Of a DNA stretch of 64,000 bases, positions 9,174 through 17,468 are shown piece by piece. Source of the DNA: Psychrobacter glaciei (lineage in GTDB: Bacteria; Pseudomonadota; Gammaproteobacteria; Pseudomonadales; Moraxellaceae). The number at the start of each line of letters is the position of its first letter. Position 1 is the stretch's first letter. A model generated the notes under the pieces. The model saw nothing but the letters and a program-made list of their open reading frames with translations. It ran no database searches and was not told the origin of the DNA. The stretch is taken from contig NZ_BMZR01000005.1 of assembly GCF_014652895.1 (NCBI RefSeq), positions 95,733 through 159,732 on the forward strand, in the 5' to 3' direction. The position numbers and the translations under genes are program-made.

Positions 9174-10673
9174 TTAAGTATTGCCAAAAATCACTTTTTT
9201 GCCTGTCTGTAAGCCTGATATCAAGTCTTTGATATTATGGATGTCCAAATTACTCTGCGCACGTGTACAAGCAACGTAGAGCAAACGCAATTCCTCTGGA
9301 CTGATCTTGACGGCATTGGTGGTGACATCATAATAAAAATCATCGTCTAACTGTACCTTTCCCCATTCAAGCCCTTTGGCTTTGTGAGCGGTAGAGATGA
9401 CATAGTCGGCATTTTCGATGCTGGTCAAACTATTAACTGCTTGGCTTAATACATTGGTGCCATGGTCATCGACCAATTTCACCAGAGTTTTGAGATCGCT
9501 GCCTTCGTTGGTTTCAGCATATTCTTGTACATCAGACCAGTTATAGAAATATGCCAGCTCTGGCACACCATACGCCGATTTGCCATTTTTTAAATTTTCG
9601 GCGGCCTGACAGAATTTCAGCATACGCTCGGTATCGGCTTGCAATGCCACGCGGTGTCCTAGCTTAAGTCCGGTCAATAATTGCGACATCGCAGCGGCAT
9701 TGGTGCGGCATAGAATGGCATCTTTTTTACTATGAACCATACCTTTTTCAGTAGAAGACTGCTTGTTAGGATTGCCTTTTAATGGTACCTCTTCTTGTAA
9801 GGCTTTGAGCAAAGTGTTGGCAACCTCAGCAATCGGTTCGCCGAAACGAAACGACTGCGTCAATAATGTTTGCGGCAATGGCAGTTTTTTCATCGCATTG
9901 ACTGCGCCGCGCCACTCATAAATCTGCTGGTGCGCATCGCCGACATAAATGACTTGTCGTGGTTGCTGCGTCAAAATTCCCATCATCAGTGGGTCAGCAT
10001 CTTGCGCTTCATCAAATAAGATAAAGTCCGCAGGGATACTTGGCTTAGATAGCGCCCAAAGTTTGAGATAAATGTCATGCCCGATACCAGCGGGGTGACG
10101 TGCATCAATCGACTGTAGCCAGCGTTGCTCTACGGCAGGGTAGAGCATCTCACGTAATTGCTCTGCATCAGACTCATCAAGCCAACTCGGAAACAATATA
10201 TGCCTTGGTGCTGGATAGCTGGCATGTGTACTACAAAAGTTGCTGACTGCATCACTAACGAATCGAGCTAATCTCGCAGGCGTGAGCGTAATGTATTTAT
10301 TAATGCCATCCATTTGCCGGCGTACTTGTACCGGTTGCAGGCCCAAATCGTCGCCAAGACGCTTGGGTGAAAAGCGCGGTAAAGACAGCTTGGCAGTAAT
10401 ATCACGGGCGACATGCCGATAAGCAAGCGAATGAAAGGTGCGACATTCCACATGGGATGGAAACTTTGAACGAGCGTCATTGGCAATTGTTTTGTTAAAG
10501 GCTAAATATAAGCCGCGTCCACGTAGGCGCTCACCGATTAGTTTTAGCGTCGTGGTTTTACCGGCACCAGCATAAGCGACCACTTTAAACGACTTGTGAT
10601 CCATCGCCATATTCAGCGCGCTCAGCTGCTCGTCAGTGGGATCGCTCATATAAGCTGGCATAGATGCGGACAT
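9174..10673 (-). CDS. UvrD/FBH1-like superfamily I helicase
   Basis: This compact SF1A helicase (499 aa) has Walker A AYAGAGKTTTLK near residue 35, DEAQD in ILFDEAQDADP, motif III VGDAHQQIYEWRGA, the Q-S-F-R motif IV, STAHKAKGLEW (motif V) and LLYVACTRA (motif VI). It is much shorter than UvrD or Rep (about 700 aa), so the 1B/2B insertions are reduced. The layout resembles the helicase core of eukaryotic FBH1, an anti-recombinase. The start at 10673 is chosen because TAGGT lies upstream and the preceding 19 codons look non-coding. Its role may be recombination control or fork repair (inference). Confidence 0.82.
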   Translation of the reverse strand: MSASMPAYMSDPTDEQLSALNMAMDHKSFKVVAYAGAGKTTTLKLIGERLRGRGLYLAFNKTIANDARSKFPSHVECRTFHSLAYRHVARDITAKLSLPRFSPKRLGDDLGLQPVQVRRQMDGINKYITLTPARLARFVSDAVSNFCSTHASYPAPRHILFPSWLDESDAEQLREMLYPAVEQRWLQSIDARHPAGIGHDIYLKLWALSKPSIPADFILFDEAQDADPLMMGILTQQPRQVIYVGDAHQQIYEWRGAVNAMKKLPLPQTLLTQSFRFGEPIAEVANTLLKALQEEVPLKGNPNKQSSTEKGMVHSKKDAILCRTNAAAMSQLLTGLKLGHRVALQADTERMLKFCQAAENLKNGKSAYGVPELAYFYNWSDVQEYAETNEGSDLKTLVKLVDDHGTNVLSQAVNSLTSIENADYVISTAHKAKGLEWGKVQLDDDFYYDVTTNAVKISPEELRLLYVACTRAQSNLDIHNIKDLISGLQTGKKVIFGNT

Positions 10674-10718
10674 AATAAAGCTACCTAAATACAAAAATTG
10701 ATTAAAAACAAAAGGGGC

Positions 10719-10747
10719 AAAAAAAGCCACTGGGTAAACAATGGCTT
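10719..10747 (-). terminator. Terminator downstream of the tat genes
   Basis: On the minus strand a 9-bp stem with one mismatch (10739-10747 with 10724-10732) is followed by a run of seven T. It ends the hisIE-tatABC transcript before the helicase gene. Confidence 0.75.
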
Positions 10748-10889
10748 ATAGATGATGGTGATGCTAAAACGTGATAGTAAGCAATCAGCTGACTAATGAG
10801 GCAAGAATAAAACGGTGTAATGGTAGTTTAACGCATAGCTATATGTAATCAATAACTTTATTTTAGTCTGGATTAGACTGATAAGTGTT

Positions 10890-11750
10890 TTACTCTTTGT
10901 CTGTCGATACGAGAGTAGGACTAGACTTTTCTTTGATTAAGATTTTTGCTAATAACAGACCCAGCTCAAACAATAACCACATAGGGATGGCGAGTAACAA
11001 CATCGACACGCCATCGGGTGGTGTGACGACTGCAGACACGGCAAAACAACCAACGATAATATAACGACGTTTATCTTCTAGAGTCTGAATGGAGACAATC
11101 CCCACCAATATCAATAGTAAGGTGACGACGGGAATCTCAAAAGTCAGGCCAAACACCATAAATAGCTTAAGCGCAAAGCTTAAATAGCTATCGATATCCG
11201 TCATTGGCAAGACATTCTGCGGGGCAAACATGATAAAGAATTTTAAGACGCCTTTTAGCACGATAAAGTAAGAAAAAGCCACGCCCGCATAAAACAAAAA
11301 GATAGATGACATCAGCACAGGGATAGCGATTTTTTTCTCTTTTTTATATAACCCAGGTGCGACAAAAGACCAAATTTGGTACAAAATATAAGGCATGGCA
11401 AAGAAGGCAGCGACAAAGACAGTCAGGCGTATTGGTGCCATAAAGTTAGAGGTAATATCCGTGGCAATCATCGTCGAATTGGCGGGTAGCTGCGCGACTA
11501 ATGGATCGGATAAGAAATTATAGAGCTCGCGTGAGAATCCAGCCAAGGCTAAAAATATGACTAACACTGCCACGCATATTTTGATCAGATGCGAGCGTAG
11601 CTCAATGAGGTGCTCAGTGATGGGCATATCAGCCAATGAACTTAATATATCACCAGATTTCTCGTTACTGGCTGTCTCAGTTACTTTCTCTAAATCTGCA
11701 TCTGCAATTTTTTCTTGACGACTTTTTTTGCGCTTAAATAAATTCATCAA
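10890..11750 (-). CDS. tatC: Sec-independent protein translocase TatC
   Basis: TatC is the polytopic core of the twin-arginine translocase and recognises the RR signal of folded exported proteins together with TatB. The 286-residue product has six membrane segments. Conserved features are ITEHLIELRSHLIK (cytoplasmic N-terminal region), the FxxPYxxYQxWxFxAPGL pattern after helix 2 and AVVTPPDG before helix 5. It has a ~40-residue charged N-terminal extension. It overlaps tatB by four bases (ATGA), so the two are translationally coupled. Confidence 0.96.
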   Translation of the reverse strand: MMNLFKRKKSRQEKIADADLEKVTETASNEKSGDILSSLADMPITEHLIELRSHLIKICVAVLVIFLALAGFSRELYNFLSDPLVAQLPANSTMIATDITSNFMAPIRLTVFVAAFFAMPYILYQIWSFVAPGLYKKEKKIAIPVLMSSIFLFYAGVAFSYFIVLKGVLKFFIMFAPQNVLPMTDIDSYLSFALKLFMVFGLTFEIPVVTLLLILVGIVSIQTLEDKRRYIIVGCFAVSAVVTPPDGVSMLLLAIPMWLLFELGLLLAKILIKEKSSPTLVSTDKE

Positions 11751-12457
11751 TCAGTCTCCTGCTTATTGACAGAAGCCTGTGTTTTTAAAGAAGGATCTAA
11801 ATGACTGTTTAATAATCTATCCGCTTTGTAATTCGGTAAATAGGGAGGCTGCGGCAAACGACGCGCTTTATCATAAGCGCCCAGACGGAACCACATATTT
11901 TCCCACGGTTTGGTGGTGATGATTTGAGCAGTTGGTTGAGTAATTTGTTGAATATTATCACTAGAGGCAGTTTTTGAGGTTTCGTCGTCAGTACCGTGTT
12001 TCAATAATTGCTCAGAATCTGCTGATTTTTCGTCCTGCTCGTAGGCGTAGTCAAACGCCTTTGGCGTGACAGGTGGCGTGTTTTTTTGATCACTACTATC
12101 TTGCTGATTATTGCTTGTTTTATTATTGCGATGGTCAGCGTCTAGATCATGCGTGGCTTTCAGAGTCTGGTTTTGTGAAGACTCAAACTCCTGCATACTG
12201 CCGCGCATTTCTGCCATCTCACGCCGCATTTCTGCCTCAGTTTCACGGATTTTAGCCAGCTCTTTTTGCATTTGTTGCCGTGTTTCAGCTAGGTCTAGCT
12301 CAGCCTCTATTTCAGACTGTAAGGTAGAGACTGTACGGCGAATTTTGGCATACCACTGCCCAGCAGTGCGTGCTGCTTGTGGCAGTTTTTCTGGGCCCAA
12401 GACAATTAAGGCAATGACGCCAAAGAGGAGTAATTCAGAAAACCCAATATCAAACAT
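11747..12457 (-). CDS. tatB: Sec-independent protein translocase TatB
   Basis: TatB has a short N-terminal membrane helix (MFDIGFSELLLFGVIALIVL), the G-P-E-K-L-P hinge and an amphipathic helix, followed by a long charged coiled-coil region. At 236 residues it is longer than E. coli TatB (171). After a Gln/Asn/Ser/Asp-rich linker it ends in a distinct Trp/Pro-rich segment (KPWENMWFRLGAYDKARRLP). It forms the signal-peptide receptor with TatC, encoded immediately downstream with a 4-base overlap, and follows tatA after 62 bases. Confidence 0.94.
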   Translation of the reverse strand: MFDIGFSELLLFGVIALIVLGPEKLPQAARTAGQWYAKIRRTVSTLQSEIEAELDLAETRQQMQKELAKIRETEAEMRREMAEMRGSMQEFESSQNQTLKATHDLDADHRNNKTSNNQQDSSDQKNTPPVTPKAFDYAYEQDEKSADSEQLLKHGTDDETSKTASSDNIQQITQPTAQIITTKPWENMWFRLGAYDKARRLPQPPYLPNYKADRLLNSHLDPSLKTQASVNKQETD

Positions 12458-12519
12458 AATGGTTGATTATCACTATCTAGATGCCAGCAGTATCATACCC
12501 AGCACTATACTTGGTATTA

Positions 12520-12789
12520 TCAATGGTGCTTATCGTCAACAGGTGCAGTATTGATATCGCTATCCTGCACCTTACTGGTTGCCGCGTGATCTGTTGGGTG
12601 TGCATTGCCATCATGGTCGAGAACTGCATGCTTTTTGGCATGCTCTGTATTCTCATCTTTGACCGCTTCTTTAAAGCCTTTGACGGCACCGCCCAAATCC
12701 TTGCCCGCGTTTCTAAGTTTTGAGGTGCCAAATACGACCACCACTACCACCAATAATATCAGCCAATGTGTAATGGAAAAACTGCCCAT
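12520..12789 (-). CDS. tatA: Sec-independent protein translocase TatA
   Basis: TatA forms the protein-conducting oligomer of the Tat system. The 89-residue product starts [20 protein letters not shown], followed by the F-G-T-x-K-L hinge and an amphipathic helix with [14 protein letters not shown]. The tail is hydrophilic and His/Asp-rich. The start at 12789 is set by an AAGGAT site eight bases upstream. The frame continues 26 codons further but without TatA similarity. The order hisIE-tatA-tatB-tatC is familiar from Moraxellaceae. Confidence 0.95.
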   Translation of the reverse strand: MGSFSITHWLILLVVVVVVFGTSKLRNAGKDLGGAVKGFKEAVKDENTEHAKKHAVLDHDGNAHPTDHAATSKVQDSDINTAPVDDKHH

Positions 12790-13019
12790 AATGATATCCT
12801 TAATGTCTTGATTGTAATATCTATATATGAATGCTTTTATTTTATAGAATACTGATCTGTTAAACAAAAAATATAGATAAAAGATGCGAAGCTAAAAGAG
12901 CTATATTATAACCTGCCATTGTGACAAAAAGGTGAAAGCAATCATAATCAAAACAAGTAGAGATTTGTTTTACGATTTCGCCCGTTATCGTTACTGTATT
13001 AACTTTATAGTGTCACAAG

Positions 13020-13883
13020 TTATCGCGAGGCCTTTTCGTCGATGCCTGATAGCCCAAAGCGACGACCCAGCTCGTTTAACACAGCGTCTGACTCTATATC
13101 GAACCACGCTAGCCCCACCAACGTATGAAACCAGACATCGGCAACCTCATAAATGAGCTCATGACGAGCCTCGTCATATTGTGCTTTGTTAGTTTTCTCA
13201 TCGCAATTGGCAAAGTCTTTGGCAGCGATAATGCTTTCTGTGCTTTCTTCGCCCACTTTTTCTAGGATTTTATTCAACCCTTTTGCATATAAACTTGCCA
13301 CATAAGAGCTGTCGGCATCCGCTTGTTTGCGCTCTGCCAATACGTTATCAAGCTGCTGTAAAATAGAGGTGTTACCCGTTGCGGTATTATGATCTTCAAC
13401 TGCGTTATTCGTACTATCCGCATTCATAGCATCGTTTGTATCAGTATTATGGCTGTGAGAAGTAGCGCCAGAAGCTTCAGAAGATTGATAAATATCTGCT
13501 GGGTCTTTTAGTACTTTATCGACGGTTTGCCATTCAGGGGTCTGCCCAGACAAATCCAAACGCTGGTAAAAGCAAGACTCGCGACCAGTATGACAGGCGA
13601 TACCACCAGCCTGAGTCACACTCAACACAATCACATCAGCATCACAATCTAAGCGAATATCATGGACAGTCTGAGTATGCCCTGATGATTCGCCCTTATG
13701 CCATAGCTTGGCACGTGAACGTGAAAAATACACGGCAGTTTTTGTTTGTGCTGTTAATTGAAGTGCTTCAGCATTCATCCAGGCCATCATCAAAATGCGC
13801 CCTGACTCGTGATCTTGAGCAATCGCAGGAATCAAACCATCAGCGTTAAACTTTATGGCAGTCAGCCAAGCAGGTAAAGTCAT
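13020..13883 (-). CDS. hisIE: Phosphoribosyl-AMP cyclohydrolase / phosphoribosyl-ATP pyrophosphatase fusion
   Basis: This bifunctional enzyme covers steps 2 and 3 of histidine biosynthesis. Residues ~1-130 are His[21 protein letters not shown], then RLDCDADVI and [14 protein letters not shown], which bind zinc and substrate. Residues ~172-287 are His[21 protein letters not shown] and [14 protein letters not shown]. The two are joined by a ~40-residue Ser/Thr/Asn/Asp/His-rich linker with no recognisable fold. In related Acinetobacter hisI and hisE are, as I recall, separate neighbouring genes beside tatABC, so the fusion may be a local event. No clear Shine-Dalgarno precedes the ATG. Confidence 0.93.
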   Translation of the reverse strand: MTLPAWLTAIKFNADGLIPAIAQDHESGRILMMAWMNAEALQLTAQTKTAVYFSRSRAKLWHKGESSGHTQTVHDIRLDCDADVIVLSVTQAGGIACHTGRESCFYQRLDLSGQTPEWQTVDKVLKDPADIYQSSEASGATSHSHNTDTNDAMNADSTNNAVEDHNTATGNTSILQQLDNVLAERKQADADSSYVASLYAKGLNKILEKVGEESTESIIAAKDFANCDEKTNKAQYDEARHELIYEVADVWFHTLVGLAWFDIESDAVLNELGRRFGLSGIDEKASR

Positions 13884-14045
13884 AATCTGTCTATCGTCTT
13901 ATAATTAGAAAGTGGTAAGTAATTGGTTAGTACTACCAAGCTCAAAAAGTACGATTAGCGGTGTCAAACTCGTTTAGTCTACAATGCGTAGCACTTACAC
14001 TCGTTTTCCTTGCTACTCTAATTTTTGTGAATGGTATAAGAAAAG

Positions 14046-14489
14046 TTAAAGCTCGAATAAATGCGGGTATAAGGCTTTCTTAATCGTGCTATCTAGCGTG
14101 GTTATTTTATTTAGGCGAAAATCATAATTGACAAAATGCTGCCTTGCCTTTGCTACTATTTCGCCATTGTGCATACGCATGGCTTTAAACACAATATTGC
14201 CACCATTATCACATAATGGCTCAACGCCGACCTCAAACAGAAGCTCTTCACGTGCCCGTACACAGCTAAAAATGCTCAGCTGTAGCTTATTAATAATCAA
14301 GCCTTGATGATCGGCATTGATCTCTTTAATTCCTTTAGAGTATAAAAAGCGCTGCATTGCTTCAGTCAGTAGGGCGGTCAATGATTGCAGTGCTAAATGC
14401 TGACCCATATCAATTTCGGTATTGCGCACTCGCATCACCGTTTCAAACACAAATATTCCGTCATCAAAGTTTAGTTCTTGGTTTGACAA
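14046..14489 (-). CDS. Hot-dog fold thioesterase-like protein
   Basis: This 147-residue protein has the length and pattern of a single hot-dog (4HBT) domain. An N-terminal strand VMRVRNTEIDMGQHLALQSL is followed by the central helix TALLTEAMQRFLYSKG, and then three long strands follow. The usual YbgC/4HBT catalytic Asp could correspond to the D of EIDMGQHL. The likely activity is hydrolysis of an acyl-CoA or acyl-ACP thioester, substrate unknown. It is minus-strand, upstream of hisIE by 162 bases, and probably has its own promoter. Confidence 0.65.
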   Translation of the reverse strand: MSNQELNFDDGIFVFETVMRVRNTEIDMGQHLALQSLTALLTEAMQRFLYSKGIKEINADHQGLIINKLQLSIFSCVRAREELLFEVGVEPLCDNGGNIVFKAMRMHNGEIVAKARQHFVNYDFRLNKITTLDSTIKKALYPHLFEL

Positions 14490-14731
14490 CGTCGTCTCCT
14501 AGAGTGATTGTCCATAATCAGTTGTTCTGTTGAGCAATTGGCAAGCTAGCCGAATAGTTAAAAATAAACATGCATCGTATGATCTACGGTCAGTAGATGC
14601 AGTAATTGGCGTTGTTTATTGGCACTTAAAATGTTGCGACGCTCAGTCTCTACTTAAGCACAGCTTAAACCGAGATTCAATCTATTTACAAAAAAATTCG
14701 TGGTTTATGAAGCTTTATAGAGATTTCAATA

Positions 14732-14780
14732 ATGTCAGGTGCTATCGAACACTATTCAATAGTACCTGACATGAGTTTTT
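14732..14780 (+). terminator. Orphan terminator-like hairpin
   Basis: Arms 14732-14745 and 14759-14772 pair at 13 of 14 positions, with a 13-base loop, followed by GAG and five T. No confident gene precedes it on the plus strand, so it may end a small RNA or an unannotated transcript. Confidence 0.5.
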
Positions 14781-15024
14781 ATCCAGCAACAAATATGAAA
14801 TGAGGCAAAGAGCGCTGAAGCCTTGTGTCTGGTTTATGGTTTATGGTAAATAATTGATCGTGGCTGCATGGTTATTAGCGCTATTTTATCTTATTTATAT
14901 CTTATAAATTAATGGTAGCTAAAAAAGAAAGGTCTTTATGACGCTTAAAACGGCTAGGACATGTACTTTTGTTAAGACGAATGACAAGCATGAATTGTCC
15001 ATTAGGACAGGGCTGAAACTTTAC

Positions 15025-15054
15025 TTGGCAAAATAGCACACTATCTGCTAAAAT
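15025..15054 (+). promoter_or_regulatory. Promoter of the rpmI-rplT operon
   Basis: The -35 TTGGCA (15025-15030) and -10 TAAAAT (15049-15054) are 18 bases apart. The following AGCGCC is a GC-rich discriminator as found in stringently controlled promoters. Confidence 0.65.
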
Positions 15055-15164
15055 AGCGCCTCCCACCTCGAGGCAAATAGAGGTTTAGTGGTTGTTTTTA
15101 AAGCCACTATTCATTTTAACTATTTGACGACCAGGTTCTATTAAAGACAAAGAGGCAAATCATC

Positions 15165-15362
15165 ATGAAAGTTAAGATGAAAACCAGAAGCGGTGCAGCT
15201 AAACGCTTCAAAAAAACAGCAAACGGCTTCAAGCGTAAGCAAGCAAACAAAAGCCATATCTTGACCAAGAAATCAGCTAAGCGTATTCGCCAGTTGCGCG
15301 GTCTTAAGATGGTGGACAAGTCTGACGAAGCAGCAGTTCGTCGTATGTGCCCATACATCTAA
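15165..15362 (+). CDS. rpmI: 50S ribosomal protein L35
   Basis: This 65-residue, highly basic protein begins [18 protein letters not shown], diagnostic for L35, and ends with a typical [18 protein letters not shown] segment. It is a component of the large ribosomal subunit. An AGAGG ribosome-binding site precedes the ATG. It is cotranscribed with rplT 150 bases downstream. In many bacteria L20 represses this operon by binding the leader mRNA. The ~110-base leader here could allow that, but I could not identify the L20 site. Confidence 0.97.
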   Translation: MKVKMKTRSGAAKRFKKTANGFKRKQANKSHILTKKSAKRIRQLRGLKMVDKSDEAAVRRMCPYI

Positions 15363-15512
15363 TAGCCTATCGTCATATGTATTTAATCAAGCGCTGTTTA
15401 ATTCATAGCTACTTAGTTAAAAATATTTGACCTTGCAATTTGATAACGATGTCTACTATTTGATGACATCGTGATTCGTTTAATAATGATTAACAATATC
15501 TTGGAGTAATTT

Positions 15513-15869
15513 ATGGCCCGTGTAAAACGTGGTGTACAGGCGAATCGTCGTCACAAAAAAATCTTAAAGCGCGCAAAAGGCTACTACGGTGCCCGTTCAC
15601 GTGTTTACCGCGTAGCGGTACAAGCAGTGACCAAAGCTGGTCAATATGCTTATCGTGACCGTCGCAACAAAAAACGTACCTTCCGTCGTCTTTGGATTGC
15701 ACGTATCAATGCTGGTGCACGCTTAAACGGCTTAAGCTATAGCCGCTTTATCAATGGTATGAAAAAAGCCAACATCTCAATCGATCGTCGCGTACTTGCT
15801 GACATCGCTATGCATGATGCAGCGACTTTCACAGCATTGGTTGAAAAAGCAAAAGCGGAACTAGCATAA
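15513..15869 (+). CDS. rplT: 50S ribosomal protein L20
   Basis: This 118-residue basic protein starts [19 protein letters not shown] and contains [15 protein letters not shown] and the [15 protein letters not shown] segment of L20. L20 is an early assembly protein that binds 23S rRNA and, in several bacteria, autoregulates rpmI-rplT. A GGAG site lies upstream of the ATG. A clear intrinsic terminator follows at 15970, so pheS downstream is probably transcribed on its own or by read-through. Confidence 0.98.
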   Translation: MARVKRGVQANRRHKKILKRAKGYYGARSRVYRVAVQAVTKAGQYAYRDRRNKKRTFRRLWIARINAGARLNGLSYSRFINGMKKANISIDRRVLADIAMHDAATFTALVEKAKAELA

Positions 15870-15969
15870 ATATTAACTATCCTTTAGATATTAAGTAGAT
15901 ATAACGCTTATCTGATTAAGCATCTAAACGAATAGGACTAATATTGATTAATAGGTCGATATTAATAAA

Positions 15970-15997
15970 AGCTACCGCTGGTCGGTGGCTTTTTTTA
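15970..15997 (+). terminator. Terminator after rplT
   Basis: The stem AGCTACCG/CGGTGGCT (one G-T pair) with a short loop is followed by seven T. Confidence 0.85.
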
Positions 15998-16158
15998 TAT
16001 TAAATTATTTTACGACTAATTTTATTAATGCTTAAGCTTCTTGTGCTTTTCGTGATATTGCACATTTAATCGTCTAAATATTCAAGCCATTCACATAACT
16101 GGTACTTATTTTTTGTTATTCGAAAGTAGTTAGGTACAATTAGCGAAACAAAAGCAGT

Positions 16159-17386
<1,228 letters not shown>

Positions 17387-17468
17387 CGTTTCCCTCGTTG
17401 ATATAACAGGTTAATACGTCATCCTTTATTCTAAAATCTTTATTATAAAATTCTGATCCGAGATATTT

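Larger units (their letters stand above)
14490..15164. other. Long intergenic region upstream of rpmI
   Basis: This 675-bp region has no convincing gene. It contains a near-perfect 14-bp hairpin followed by GAGTTTTT (14732-14780), a TGTCC/GGACA palindrome (14996-15009), the rpmI promoter (15025-15054) and a structured leader with a possible TAGTGG/CCACTA stem near 15090-15112. infC and thrS, which often precede rpmI, are not present here. Confidence 0.6.

Noticed and set aside
12111..12554. 147-codon frame antisense to tatB
   Set aside because: It is Arg/Ser/Cys-rich, opposite a clear tat gene, with no ribosome-binding site.
14530..14769. 79-codon open frame upstream of rpmI
   Set aside because: It starts with TTG without a ribosome-binding site, has an atypical residue mix and ends within a hairpin. 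It is not listed as a gene.
16028..16069. 13-codon frame (begins MLKLLVLF) as a pheS leader peptide
   Set aside because: It has only one Phe codon and no ribosome-binding site, and no terminator/antiterminator pair follows it, so a pheM-type attenuator is not supported.
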